A stretch of 64,000 bases of DNA. Source: Pseudomarimonas arenosa. GTDB taxonomy: Bacteria; Pseudomonadota; Gammaproteobacteria; Xanthomonadales; Xanthomonadaceae. A program made the position numbers and the translations under genes. Where the stretch lies: contig NZ_JACYTR010000011.1 of the NCBI RefSeq assembly GCF_014841215.1, positions 62,001 through 126,000 of the forward strand. The letters run 5' to 3'. The first letter of the stretch is position 1, and every line of letters starts with the position of its first letter. Below are positions 1 through 8,854 of this stretch, piece by piece. The notes under the pieces are model-generated. The model was not told the DNA's origin, did not search any database, and worked only from the letters and a program-made list of their open reading frames with translations.

Positions 1-813
1 GCGCAGGCACGTCAAGCGCAGGCACAGCGGGTACTGAGCTGGCGCAAGAAGCGCCGCGGCCTGCCCTCACGCCTGCGCTCACGCGAGGCCCTGGCAGCTG
101 TGCGCAGCGAGTGGGAAACCGCCCATGCGGTGCAGCGGGAAATTCAGCGCCTGGAGCTGCGCCTGTCCGATGGACATTTCGAAACCGATGAACAGGTGGT
201 TGCACTGCGCGACAAACTGGCCGCCGATCACGCAGCACAGAAGGCTGATCTTGATCGCCGTGCCATGCATCTGGAACGCGGCAAGCGCAGCACCGACGAA
301 GCGCGCGGCGCCTATCTCAACGTGCTGCGTGCCACCTTGCGAGCCTACACCCGCAATCTGAAGCATCTGGCCGAGCTGGCCGGCATCGGCGTCGAGGTCG
401 AGCTGCCGGAACTGGCCAATGACGATCTCAGCCTGGCGCAGTCCGGCCTGATCGTGCGCTTTGAGTTCGATCAAAAGGGCTGGATCGGCCTCGACGACGG
501 CGAAGCCTCGGGCGGTCAGCAGGTGATGAAATCGCTGCTGTTGCTGGTAGCCCTGATGCGTGATGAAAGCCGGCCTGGCGGCTTTGTCTTCATCGATGAG
601 CCGTTCGCCCATCTCGATATCTTCAATATCGACAAGGTCAGCGCCTTCCTGAAGAGTACCCGCGCGCAGTACATCCTGACCACGCCGGTCACCCACAACG
701 TCAACGTGTTCCAGCCGTCTGAATTGACCCTGGTGACCAGCAAACGCCGCCCGGGCAGTTCCTGGGCGCAGCCGGTGGCGGTGCTGCGGCGTCGACAAAG
801 CGAAGCGGCCTGA
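1..813 (+). CDS. SMC/Rad50-like ATPase, C-terminal part (cut by window edge)
   Basis: The frame is open from base 1, so this is the 3' end of a longer gene that starts outside the window. The visible part (about 270 residues) begins with a basic, coiled-coil-like stretch rich in R, Q, E and A and ends in an ATPase head: an ABC-type signature SGGQQ near codons 170-175, followed by a hydrophobic strand and Walker B FVFIDEPFAHLD, then a D-loop-like region and the switch-like TTPVTHN. This order is that of the C-terminal head of SMC, MukB/MksB or Rad50-type proteins that act on DNA. I cannot tell which subfamily without the N-terminal Walker A half and its neighbours (kleisin-like subunits would mark a condensin or Wadjet-type system). 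Stop is TGA at 811-813. Confidence 0.6.
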   Translation, partial: AQARQAQAQRVLSWRKKRRGLPSRLRSREALAAVRSEWETAHAVQREIQRLELRLSDGHFETDEQVVALRDKLAADHAAQKADLDRRAMHLERGKRSTDEARGAYLNVLRATLRAYTRNLKHLAELAGIGVEVELPELANDDLSLAQSGLIVRFEFDQKGWIGLDDGEASGGQQVMKSLLLLVALMRDESRPGGFVFIDEPFAHLDIFNIDKVSAFLKSTRAQYILTTPVTHNVNVFQPSELTLVTSKRRPGSSWAQPVAVLRRRQSEAA

Positions 814-1015
814 GCCAAGTACAAGCGTCTTCACAAAGACTAGACGACACCTCAGGCGCGTTGACGGACACTGCATGGATAGCGTCAAGGCGCGCGTACC
901 AAGGAACCAGAGGTATGCCAAGCGGGTCGATTCGTAATCATCCAGCCGGCGAAACCACTGAGCACATGCAAGATTCCTCAGATGGTCGATTCTCGCTCGC
1001 TGCCAGCCACCCAGC

Positions 1016-2533
1016 ATGGGCCTGAAGCAGCCCCCCCAAGTCAGCCGCATTCGGCCTTGGCGTGATGGCCTGGTGGCGTTTGCCACGGTGGCCCTGGTCG
1101 CGGCGCTCGGCGTGTTTGCCACCTATCATGCCGCCTGGCAGGCGAAGTTCGATGCCATTCGAACTCAGCTCGAACAGCTGGCACGGGCGGCGGCGCCATT
1201 GATCGATGGCGATGGACACCGCCAGTTTGTCTCGGCCGATCAGATGGGCAGCCCGGAGCACCTGGCGGCGATCAAGGATCTGGTCGCCTTTCATCGCGCC
1301 GTGCGCGACATCTATTACGTCTACACCGCCATTGAGCGCGACGGCCGAGTCTACTTCGTGCTCGGTACCGACTACCTGTACCGGGTGGACGGCGACGCTC
1401 TGGAATACGACCCGATCATGACCGAGTATCGCGGACCCGATCCGTCAATTCGCATGGCACTGCGGGAACAGCGTGTTGTGGTGCAGAAGGAACCGGTGCA
1501 GGAACGGCATCGAACCTACCTCAGCGCCTATGCGCCGATCTTCGACTCAGCCGGCGAGTTTGTCGCCGTGGTCGGGCTTGATATGTGGATCAGCGATCTT
1601 GATGAGCAGATGTGGGCGGTCGAACGAGCCGCCTGGATGGGCGGAGCGGTATCGCTGGGCCTGGCCCTGCTGATCGGGCTGACCGTGTTTCAGCTGCGTC
1701 GAAGTCAGCGCGATTCGCTGCAGCAACTGGAATCGCACGAACAGATGTTGATGCATGCGCTGGCCGAGGCCGAGCATCAGGCCGTATACGCACAGGCTGC
1801 AAGCAAGGCCAAGACCGATTTTCTCGCCACCATCAGTCACGAAATCCGAACGCCGATGACCGTGGTGCTCGGCATGGCCGGACTGCTTCACGCCACCCCG
1901 CTCGACGCCACCCAGGCCAAGTATCTGGACAAACTGGAATGCCATGGGCGACGCCTGATCATCTTGTTGGAGGAGATGATCGATATCGTGCACATCGAGT
2001 CGGGCACCCTGCGACTGGACCGCGAACCCTCGGACTGGCGCGAGCCGGCGATTGGACTGTGCGACGAGTTTCAGCCCATTGCCGAGGAAAAAGGCATCGG
2101 TCTGGAGCGCAGCCTGCCGTCTGATCTGCCGGAATTCATTCGAACCGATGCCCGGCGGCTGGAGCAGGTGCTCAAGCACATGCTGGACAACGCTGTGAAG
2201 TTCACTGAGCGCGGCAAGGTCTGCCTCAGCGCCAGCCGCAGCGAAGATGGCATGCTGCGCCTCTGCGTGCGCGATACCGGTATTGGGCTGAGCCGTGATC
2301 AGCAGGCCAAGCTGTTCACCTGGTTCAGCCAGGTCGACAACTCGGCTACTCGTGCCTACGACGGCACCGGTATCGGGCTCACCTTGTCGAAACGATTGGT
2401 TGAGCTGCTCGGCGGCCGCTTCTCCCTGGAAAGCGAAGTGGGCAAGGGCACCTGCGTCTGCATCGACCTGCCGCTGGAATCGGGCGCCAGTACGGCGACC
2501 GCCGAGTCATCCGGCCTGTCTGAACATGCGTAG
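1016..2533 (+). CDS. Membrane sensor histidine kinase with periplasmic sensor domain
   Basis: A 505-residue two-component sensor. Residues about 18-38 form a first membrane segment, about 42-205 a periplasmic sensor domain, and about 208-226 a second membrane segment, followed by a short coiled coil. The kinase core is complete: H box ISHEIRTPM with His275, N box DNAVKF, G1 DTGIGL and G2 GTGIGLTLSKRLVELLGG. There is no receiver or Hpt domain, so it should hand phosphate to a separate response regulator; the receiver-HDOD protein 6 kb away is a possible but unproven partner. No convincing Shine-Dalgarno sequence precedes the ATG chosen, so the start is the weakest part of the call. The ligand is unknown. 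The gene converges on the secreted protease gene. Confidence 0.9.
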   Translation: MGLKQPPQVSRIRPWRDGLVAFATVALVAALGVFATYHAAWQAKFDAIRTQLEQLARAAAPLIDGDGHRQFVSADQMGSPEHLAAIKDLVAFHRAVRDIYYVYTAIERDGRVYFVLGTDYLYRVDGDALEYDPIMTEYRGPDPSIRMALREQRVVVQKEPVQERHRTYLSAYAPIFDSAGEFVAVVGLDMWISDLDEQMWAVERAAWMGGAVSLGLALLIGLTVFQLRRSQRDSLQQLESHEQMLMHALAEAEHQAVYAQAASKAKTDFLATISHEIRTPMTVVLGMAGLLHATPLDATQAKYLDKLECHGRRLIILLEEMIDIVHIESGTLRLDREPSDWREPAIGLCDEFQPIAEEKGIGLERSLPSDLPEFIRTDARRLEQVLKHMLDNAVKFTERGKVCLSASRSEDGMLRLCVRDTGIGLSRDQQAKLFTWFSQVDNSATRAYDGTGIGLTLSKRLVELLGGRFSLESEVGKGTCVCIDLPLESGASTATAESSGLSEHA

Positions 2534-2584
2534 CGCTTGGTTGGTGGCCCGCCGAGTGAATACCAAGTCGCGTCGGCCGCAAGA

Positions 2585-2601
2585 CCCGGCGTTACGCCGG
2601 G
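2585..2601. terminator. Short hairpin between convergent genes
   Basis: CCCGGCG (2585-2591), loop TTA, CGCCGGG (2595-2601): a 7-bp perfect stem lying between the stops of the histidine kinase (+) and the secreted protease (-). It has no clear U-tract on either strand, so it may be a weak bidirectional terminator or only an RNA 3'-end stabiliser. Confidence 0.4.
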
Positions 2602-2617
2602 CCCTGCGTGCCTGTGT

Positions 2618-4402
2618 TCAGAACGAGGCGGTGGACTCGTTGGAGCAAGTTGAGGTTCCGGCAGCGCATACCTGATAGGTCAGGCTGCCACCGCCGCGGA
2701 AGTCGGTAACGTCAACAAAGCCGCCGCTATTGGCAACAGTCGCAATCTTGGCGCCCTCGCGATAAACGTCGATCTGGCTTGCTGAGCTGCCGCTCCAGGC
2801 AAGGTTACCAACCCACTTCCCCTTGTCCTTGCTGCCGCTCGCCGTCAAGCTGAAGCCCCCACCGGGCGGCGGTGGTTCGGAACCGCCAGTAAGATGTTGC
2901 TCGACCGATGAGAAGTAGTTGGCGAAGGCGCCATCGACGGTGCGATTGCTGCCAGCATCGCAGACATCATTCAAGTTGGAGCCGCAGGCTCCATACAGCT
3001 GGCCGACGATTTCACCCGCAGCGTTCATCACCGGCGAACCCGAGCTGCCGCCTTCGGTCGCGCCCAGCTGATCGGTGCTGTAAATGTAATTGCCGCGCGG
3101 CAGCGTGCCGCAGGTGCCAGCCGTCGTATTGACGGTCTGAATCGAAAAGGCCTGCGGCGCGCCCTGCGGATGACTGACCCGAAACAACTGAGTATTGCCA
3201 GCGTTGGCCACCGGCGTGCTGTTCCAGCCCATGGCAAACGCCCCCTGAGGAAGAGTGCTGTTAAGTTGAAGCAGGGTGAAGTCACCGCTGCGACCGCTGG
3301 CCAGAATCGCAGCGCCTACCTCGGTCGCACGACCCTGAACCTCCCACGCTCCTGCGCATTGGCGGGTGCCGCAGGAGGTGGTGTGGTTCCAGTACACCTC
3401 CAGGCTATTGGCTTCGTTGCCCTTGCTGATGCAATGGTTGGCGGTCAGAAACAAGGGGGCATTGGCGGCATTGGCAATCAGGCCACCGCTGCAGATGTAA
3501 TAGCCGCCGCCGGAGCGAAACAACATGGCACCGACCGCATTGCGCGCATCCGACAATGCACCAAAGTCGTTGTTGTTGAAGCATTCGGCGTTCTCAACGC
3601 AACCGGCGTTATCAATTCCCTGAGTACAGTGCAGCTTGCCGGCCGAGTAAGTCGCGTTGAGCTGCCGTGCCAGTTCAAATCGCGCACTGATATGCCCCAG
3701 GTCATCGATGCGGAAACGCGGCGCGAACTCGCCCTTGGCCGGCGTGCGCATCACCAACTGCAAGAACAACTCATCGCCGCTCAGCATATTGGTCACCCAC
3801 TGACCACTGCCCTTGGCGCCGCGGCCCACATAGGGGCCGAACGCTTCACCGCGCGAGTTGTAGACGTACAGTGCCGCATGCCTTGGCAGGTCAACCTCGC
3901 TCAGTGCGACACGCAGTCCGGCAGCGCCCGGCGAACTCAGTCGCAGCCGCCAAACCCAATCGCCACTGGCCAAGCGACGAAGCTGGCCGTCGGCCAAGGT
4001 CTTTTCGGCGTCGCGCTTCGCCCAGCTGATCTCGGCGAAGTCCACCCGGAGGTTGATCGGTTGAGCGATGCCCACCAGATGGCGTCGTTCATCGGCCTGC
4101 AGCGGGGCGCAATCATCGCAGTCGAGTCCCAGCATCTTTCGCTCGGTTCCACGCAAGGGCAGCTCGATACCACCGCCCTTTTCGATCCCGAGTGTCAAGC
4201 CGTTCAACCACGCATGCAGCTCACCCATGGTGGCGAAAGCTTGCTGTCGAGTCTTGGCTGCCGGCAATCGATAACCGGACATCTGTGCATGGGTACCGTC
4301 AGCGTCAGGCTTGGCACTCGATTCGCTGCCGGCCATGCTGGCGCTGCTCGAGAACGCAATCATTCCCGCCAGCACCATGCCGCGTGTGAACACTGATCTC
4401 AT
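2618..4402 (-). CDS. Secreted trypsin-like serine endopeptidase with C-terminal Fn3-like domain
   Basis: A 594-residue exported protease of the S1 family, similar in layout to bacterial lysyl-endopeptidases. A signal peptide covers about residues 1-25 (basic start, hydrophobic core, SMAGS). After a pro-region, the catalytic domain carries His in FLTANHC, Asp in SGDFTLL and Ser in EGGSSGSPV, and many cysteines that would form disulfides outside the cytoplasm. A GGSEPPPPGGG linker leads to a C-terminal Fn3-like domain of about 85 residues. The ATG at 4402 is preferred over an in-frame ATG 28 codons upstream because GGAGGGGA lies just before it and the signal peptide follows directly. Its upstream leader contains two hairpins (listed separately). 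Confidence 0.9.
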   Translation of the reverse strand: MRSVFTRGMVLAGMIAFSSSASMAGSESSAKPDADGTHAQMSGYRLPAAKTRQQAFATMGELHAWLNGLTLGIEKGGGIELPLRGTERKMLGLDCDDCAPLQADERRHLVGIAQPINLRVDFAEISWAKRDAEKTLADGQLRRLASGDWVWRLRLSSPGAAGLRVALSEVDLPRHAALYVYNSRGEAFGPYVGRGAKGSGQWVTNMLSGDELFLQLVMRTPAKGEFAPRFRIDDLGHISARFELARQLNATYSAGKLHCTQGIDNAGCVENAECFNNNDFGALSDARNAVGAMLFRSGGGYYICSGGLIANAANAPLFLTANHCISKGNEANSLEVYWNHTTSCGTRQCAGAWEVQGRATEVGAAILASGRSGDFTLLQLNSTLPQGAFAMGWNSTPVANAGNTQLFRVSHPQGAPQAFSIQTVNTTAGTCGTLPRGNYIYSTDQLGATEGGSSGSPVMNAAGEIVGQLYGACGSNLNDVCDAGSNRTVDGAFANYFSSVEQHLTGGSEPPPPGGGFSLTASGSKDKGKWVGNLAWSGSSASQIDVYREGAKIATVANSGGFVDVTDFRGGGSLTYQVCAAGTSTCSNESTASF

Positions 4403-4469
4403 CGCTTCCCCTCCGGACGTTTCGCTGCCGAGTCGGGCGACTTCGCCTGACCGGCGAGCTGAGAGACGC

Positions 4470-4522
4470 TTTCGATGCCTCCTCATCGAAAACGAAGGTG
4501 ACCGATTCGACTCGCGAATCGG
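4470..4522 (-). promoter_or_regulatory. Two hairpins in the leader of the secreted protease gene
   Basis: About 70-120 nt upstream of the protease start are two perfect 8-bp stems. TTTCGATG (4470-4477) pairs with CATCGAAA (4484-4491); read on the gene's strand the six-base loop is AGGAGG. CCGATTCG (4502-4509) pairs with CGAATCGG (4515-4522) around a five-base loop. Whether they lie in the transcript depends on a promoter I cannot place. Confidence 0.4.
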
Positions 4523-4662
4523 ACAGGTCCGCCGCTCGACCCTCAGTCCGGAGGTCCAGCATGACGTCCAGTCGCGTCTGCGTTCCCGGCCCCCACCGTA
4601 GTCCTACCAAGCGCAGGATTCAAGCGCTTCGGAGCCAGCGCTCTGTGCAGCGCGAGGCCGCC

Positions 4663-7600
4663 TCAATCCTGCGGAATCTGCAGCAACTCGGTCAGCGGCA
4701 CTGGCTTCCCGACCAGGTATCCCTGTGCGTAGTCGAAGCCGATCTCTTTCACCAGCGCCAGAATCTCTTCATTCTCGACGTGCTCGGCAACGGTCATCTT
4801 GCCCAGCACATGGGCCACTTCATTGATGGACCGCGCCAGGGCCAGATCATCCTCGCTGCGCGCGATCTCGCGGATGAAGGCACCGTCCACTTTGACCACG
4901 TCGAACGGTAGACGGCGCAAATATTGATAGGACGACCAGCCAGAACCGAAGTCGTCGAGCACCATCGATAGACCGCTGGCACTGAGTCGACGCATGGCCA
5001 GGCTGGCATCGGCCAACTGCTGAATCGCCGCAGTTTCGGTCAGCTCCACGCAAAGCTGGCGCATTGGCCAGGGCTGCTCACCCAGCACGCGAACGATTTC
5101 ATCTACGAACTCAGCGTCGGTGATATTGCGTGCCGATACATTGAAGGCGATGCGCAGCTTATCTTGCTGTTTCGCCAATCTTAGACAACGCACCAGATCG
5201 TTCAGAACGAAGCGATCAATGGCGGCGATCTGGCCATAGCGTTCGGCCGCCACGATAAAACTTTCCGGCGAGGCATAGCTGTCGCCATCGCGCATCCGCA
5301 GCAGCACTTCGAGATAGTCGCCCGCTTCCTGCGCTCGCGGACTGAGGGCCTTGGCCCGCTGTCCAAACAGCACCAGGGTATGCGACTCCAACGACTGCTC
5401 GACCTTGCCCACCCATTGAAAGGTTTCGCGCATCTGGGTCAGGCGGAAGTCGTCCACATGGTGCATATAGACGCGCGCACCGCCAGACTCCTTGGCGGCG
5501 CGAGCGGCGTGTTCAGCGTCGCGCAACAGAGACTCGGTCGACGAGCAATTCTGGTCGGCGATGCAGACGCCGATGCTGGCGCTGACCTGCAGACTCTGGC
5601 CGTTGAAGACCCAGTCGCCTTCTTCCAGTGTCTTCAGCACGTGGTTGGCGCGCTGCTCCGCCTTGCTGATATCGGCCTCGGGTAGCGCCAGTACAAATTC
5701 ATCGCCGGCGATCCGGGCAGCCCAGGCTTCGGCCAGACAGTCATCGACCTCATCCTGGAGCATGCGGCCGATCTGGGTCAGCACATGGTCGCCCGCTTCC
5801 AGCCCGCGCGATTCATTGAGCAGTCGCATGTGGTCGACACCGATCCACAAGACGAGCAAGGGATCTCGCTGTTTGCCGCGCAGCCACAGCGCAAGGCGGC
5901 GCTCCAACTCCTTGCGATTGAGCAAGCCGGTAAGCGTATCGTGGGTTGCCTGCGCGGCCAGCTGGTCGTGCATCGACTCCATCATGCGCCGCCAGGCACG
6001 CTCGATCACGCTGGACTGGCCGTCTTCGAGAACCTTGACGTCGCCGACCCGCATCGCCTCCAGCAGCTGATCGCGCTCCATGTCGTCGGCCTTGTGGCCA
6101 AGCTGGCTGACGAATACGAATCGGGCATGGTCGGGCGCGTGCCAGGCCAGCTTCAGGGCACGCGGCCGGCCCTGTGCTGACTTGAAGGTCAGCCAGTCGC
6201 CGGGCTGCAACACATCAATCTGCTGCGACAGGTTGTCGAGGCGCGAATCGCCGGGCTTCGACTTGGGCTCGTTCAGCACATGCGCCAGCACGCTCTGATA
6301 GGCGTGCCATTCGACATCCTCGCCGTTCAGGGCGGCGGCCAACCCCTGCAGTGGGTCATTGCCCGCGCCAGCCGCGGCCTGGTTCTCATTCAGGAATGCC
6401 CGTGCCCAGGCCACCGGCTCGTCAGCATCACGGCTCAGCGCCCGGCCTTCGCGCAGGGCGACAAAGTCCTGCGCCAGCATGTCCATCTGCGTCTCAGCCG
6501 TCTGCCAATCGGCCGAATCTGGCCCCTGACGCAGCACGGTCAAGACCATCAGCGGCGCCAGGCGTTGCTCCAGCAGATGCAGCCAGGCCGAGGGCACGTC
6601 GATGCCGAGAAAGGCCGCGTTGAGCGAGGCGTCGACCACGCGTCGCGCATCGATCAGGCGCTGCTGGCCGATGCAGGCCTCAACCACCCGATCCTCAATC
6701 GCTGCCGCCGCCTTGCGATGGCGCTGCAGCAGCTTGTCCAGATCGCGGGTAGCGCCATCGATCAAGCCGGCATCCATCGCCGGCGCGGTGGCCAAGCGCT
6801 GCACCACGCGATCAACACCCTCCTGAATCTGCTGGCCGGCCTGATCCTTGCGTTCGGCCACCAGCACGCTACCGAATTCGATCAACTCGAACAGTTTGCG
6901 CACGCCGTCGCCGGTTTCGATCAGACCTTCGGGACGCATCTGCGCCCCGAACAGCGGCGCGATCAGCGGCCGACTCCAGCGATCAAACCCCTCTGGCACG
7001 ATCTGGTCGCCGGCCAGGGCGGACTGCAAACGCGCCAGCAGGGCCAGAGCCTCGGTCTGGCGATCGGTGGTGGCGATATCCTGCTCGCTGTCGCCGCGGG
7101 CATGCTCGGCCACGGCGCGCATGAAGTCGGCGTAGTCCTGCGGCTGGGCGTCGGCCTGCGATAGCACTTGCCGGATGGCGTCCTGCAGGGCGTGGTCTTC
7201 GATCGCCGGGCGCTGCTCGTCTGCCGCCTGCAGGGGCAGGTCGGAGGGAATTGGGCCCAGATTCCACAGCCGGCGGGCCACACTCATCGCCTCCGGTGCG
7301 GCGACTGGTCCCCAGCCGTCTGCGGTACCGCCGACAGTCGGTGGCAGACTCCAGTTTCCGCCTGCGGCCGCCACCACCGTCTCGCCAGGACGGGCGGTCC
7401 CCGGATCGGTCGGCGCAGCTTCCTCGGCTGAGCTATCGTCATTCACGCGGCCGCGCGCCTGCACTGGCGCAGATCGCAGTACGGCGCGCGGCTGCGGCGC
7501 CTCGAATAACAGGCCGTTGCGCTGCAGGTCCTGGCGCAGCTCGACATAGAATGCCGCCAGATCAAACACATCGTGGCGCGCAAACATGTAGATCAGCATC

Positions 7601-8436
7601 TGCTGCAGCGCCACTTCGCAGTCCTGCGACTTCATCGCCTGCAGCCAGGCATCGGTCAGCGCCTCGCCGGTCAACGCCTCGAGGTCGCTGTCGGCCGACT
7701 CACCGAACAGCAAGGTCAAGGCCGGCTTGAGCTTGAACCAGGCGCCACGCGATTGCCGCTCGATGGCCCGCAGGGCCTCGGAACGCGCCAGCCAGACCGA
7801 CATCTCATCGTCATCGACCAGACGCAATGCCGGGCGGCGGGCGGCCGGCGGCGGAGCATCGGCCTGACTGCCACGCCAGGGCTTCAGGGCATAAGCCAGG
7901 AACGCCTCGACCAGATCGGAGGCAATCTCAGCGAGGTACTGTCGCGCCTGCCGCGATGGCGAACCACGCCAGTGCAGCTCGGTCTGGGTACCCGGGCGCA
8001 GTTCGCTCTCGGCCTCGTCGATCAGCAATCGCAGCCGGCCGGCAACCGGCCCGTGCAGACGGCGTTCAATTAGCTCGAGCGTGCGCTCACGGGCATCGCT
8101 GGGGACTCCGCCTTCGCGTCCGTGCACCCGATTGCGGATCGCGCGCAGCTGCTGATCGTCCAAGGCACTCAGGCACAAGCGCAGCTTGCCGCCGCTGCTT
8201 TCCTCCACCGACGCCGGCGTTGCAAAGGCGGGATCGACCGCGGTGGCCGGAAAGATCAACTCTACCCGCGTTCCCGGCGGCAAGGCCTGCTTGCCATTGC
8301 CCTCAAGCGGACGCAATTCAATCGACTCGGCATCCAGGTCGCCGATCGCCCAGCGACTCTCCTGGCCATCCAGTCGCAGTCGAACCTGGCCCAGATCTGC
8401 CGACAATTCCGCGCTCCTGCCGCGCGCTGAATTCAT
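4663..8436 (-). CDS. Large c-di-GMP protein: DUF1631, degenerate GGDEF, EAL domain
   Basis: A 1257-residue cytoplasmic protein without membrane segments. The first 100 residues look PilZ-like in spacing but lack a clear motif; residues about 120-780 are the helical DUF1631 region; about 820-980 is a GGDEF domain whose signature reads AGDEF (910-914); about 1005-1250 is an EAL domain. The EAL motif reads EVL (1043-1045), but the other phosphodiesterase residues are present: NVS, VELTET, LDDFGSG, KVDG, AEHVEN and AQGYL. I infer an active c-di-GMP phosphodiesterase with a weak or regulatory GGDEF domain. GGAGG sits at a good distance before the ATG. It is divergent from the receiver-HDOD gene across a 418-bp gap, which suggests shared regulation. 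Confidence 0.85.
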   Translation of the reverse strand: MNSARGRSAELSADLGQVRLRLDGQESRWAIGDLDAESIELRPLEGNGKQALPPGTRVELIFPATAVDPAFATPASVEESSGGKLRLCLSALDDQQLRAIRNRVHGREGGVPSDARERTLELIERRLHGPVAGRLRLLIDEAESELRPGTQTELHWRGSPSRQARQYLAEIASDLVEAFLAYALKPWRGSQADAPPPAARRPALRLVDDDEMSVWLARSEALRAIERQSRGAWFKLKPALTLLFGESADSDLEALTGEALTDAWLQAMKSQDCEVALQQMLIYMFARHDVFDLAAFYVELRQDLQRNGLLFEAPQPRAVLRSAPVQARGRVNDDSSAEEAAPTDPGTARPGETVVAAAGGNWSLPPTVGGTADGWGPVAAPEAMSVARRLWNLGPIPSDLPLQAADEQRPAIEDHALQDAIRQVLSQADAQPQDYADFMRAVAEHARGDSEQDIATTDRQTEALALLARLQSALAGDQIVPEGFDRWSRPLIAPLFGAQMRPEGLIETGDGVRKLFELIEFGSVLVAERKDQAGQQIQEGVDRVVQRLATAPAMDAGLIDGATRDLDKLLQRHRKAAAAIEDRVVEACIGQQRLIDARRVVDASLNAAFLGIDVPSAWLHLLEQRLAPLMVLTVLRQGPDSADWQTAETQMDMLAQDFVALREGRALSRDADEPVAWARAFLNENQAAAGAGNDPLQGLAAALNGEDVEWHAYQSVLAHVLNEPKSKPGDSRLDNLSQQIDVLQPGDWLTFKSAQGRPRALKLAWHAPDHARFVFVSQLGHKADDMERDQLLEAMRVGDVKVLEDGQSSVIERAWRRMMESMHDQLAAQATHDTLTGLLNRKELERRLALWLRGKQRDPLLVLWIGVDHMRLLNESRGLEAGDHVLTQIGRMLQDEVDDCLAEAWAARIAGDEFVLALPEADISKAEQRANHVLKTLEEGDWVFNGQSLQVSASIGVCIADQNCSSTESLLRDAEHAARAAKESGGARVYMHHVDDFRLTQMRETFQWVGKVEQSLESHTLVLFGQRAKALSPRAQEAGDYLEVLLRMRDGDSYASPESFIVAAERYGQIAAIDRFVLNDLVRCLRLAKQQDKLRIAFNVSARNITDAEFVDEIVRVLGEQPWPMRQLCVELTETAAIQQLADASLAMRRLSASGLSMVLDDFGSGWSSYQYLRRLPFDVVKVDGAFIREIARSEDDLALARSINEVAHVLGKMTVAEHVENEEILALVKEIGFDYAQGYLVGKPVPLTELLQIPQD

Positions 8437-8854
8437 GCGGCGCCTCCGCGCCGACTCAGCCGCGCCTGACGACGGCCGGAAAACGCCGGCAGCAGCTGTG
8501 ACGGGTTCTGGCGTCCAGCAGCGTCAATCACGCTGCACGGCGCCGGGCGCCTTTCGACATGGGACGGCTGATTTGACATGCAAATCCACAGCGCGGCCGC
8601 AGGGCGGCCATGACAAGAAACAGAAAAGCCCATCGTGTGATCGTAGCGCGTGCAACGCCCCTTTGCGTAGGTAAAAAGTCCACCAAATCGGCCATTGCCA
8701 GGTTTGCAGCGACCGGGCCGGCAAGAATTACCGTGGGAAAGCCCGCTCATTCTCATTTGCGAAGTATCCGGGCCAGCCATCCCTGCGTAGTATGCTGAAT
8801 CTCTCTGAACGGTCGGCATTGCACCGGCCACGCGAAGCGAGGTAGGCAAAGGGC
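8437..8854. other. Intergenic region between divergent signalling genes
   Basis: This 418-bp gap separates the DUF1631-GGDEF-EAL gene (-) from the receiver-HDOD gene (+) and must hold both promoters. I find no ORF with a credible ribosome site. The only clear structure is a short stem GGCCGC-AGG-GCGGCC at 8595-8609. A TATGCT near 8791 could be a -10 element for the + gene, but no matching -35 is visible. Confidence 0.4.

Noticed and set aside
79-1122. Long open frame on the minus strand (347 codons)
   Set aside because: It lies antisense to the SMC-like gene and the start of the kinase gene, has no family motifs, and its open state follows from high GC codon use on the other strand.
8433-8849. 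Minus-strand frames in the gap before the receiver-HDOD gene
   Set aside because: They overlap the start of the EAL gene and the promoter region, and lack start signals and domains.
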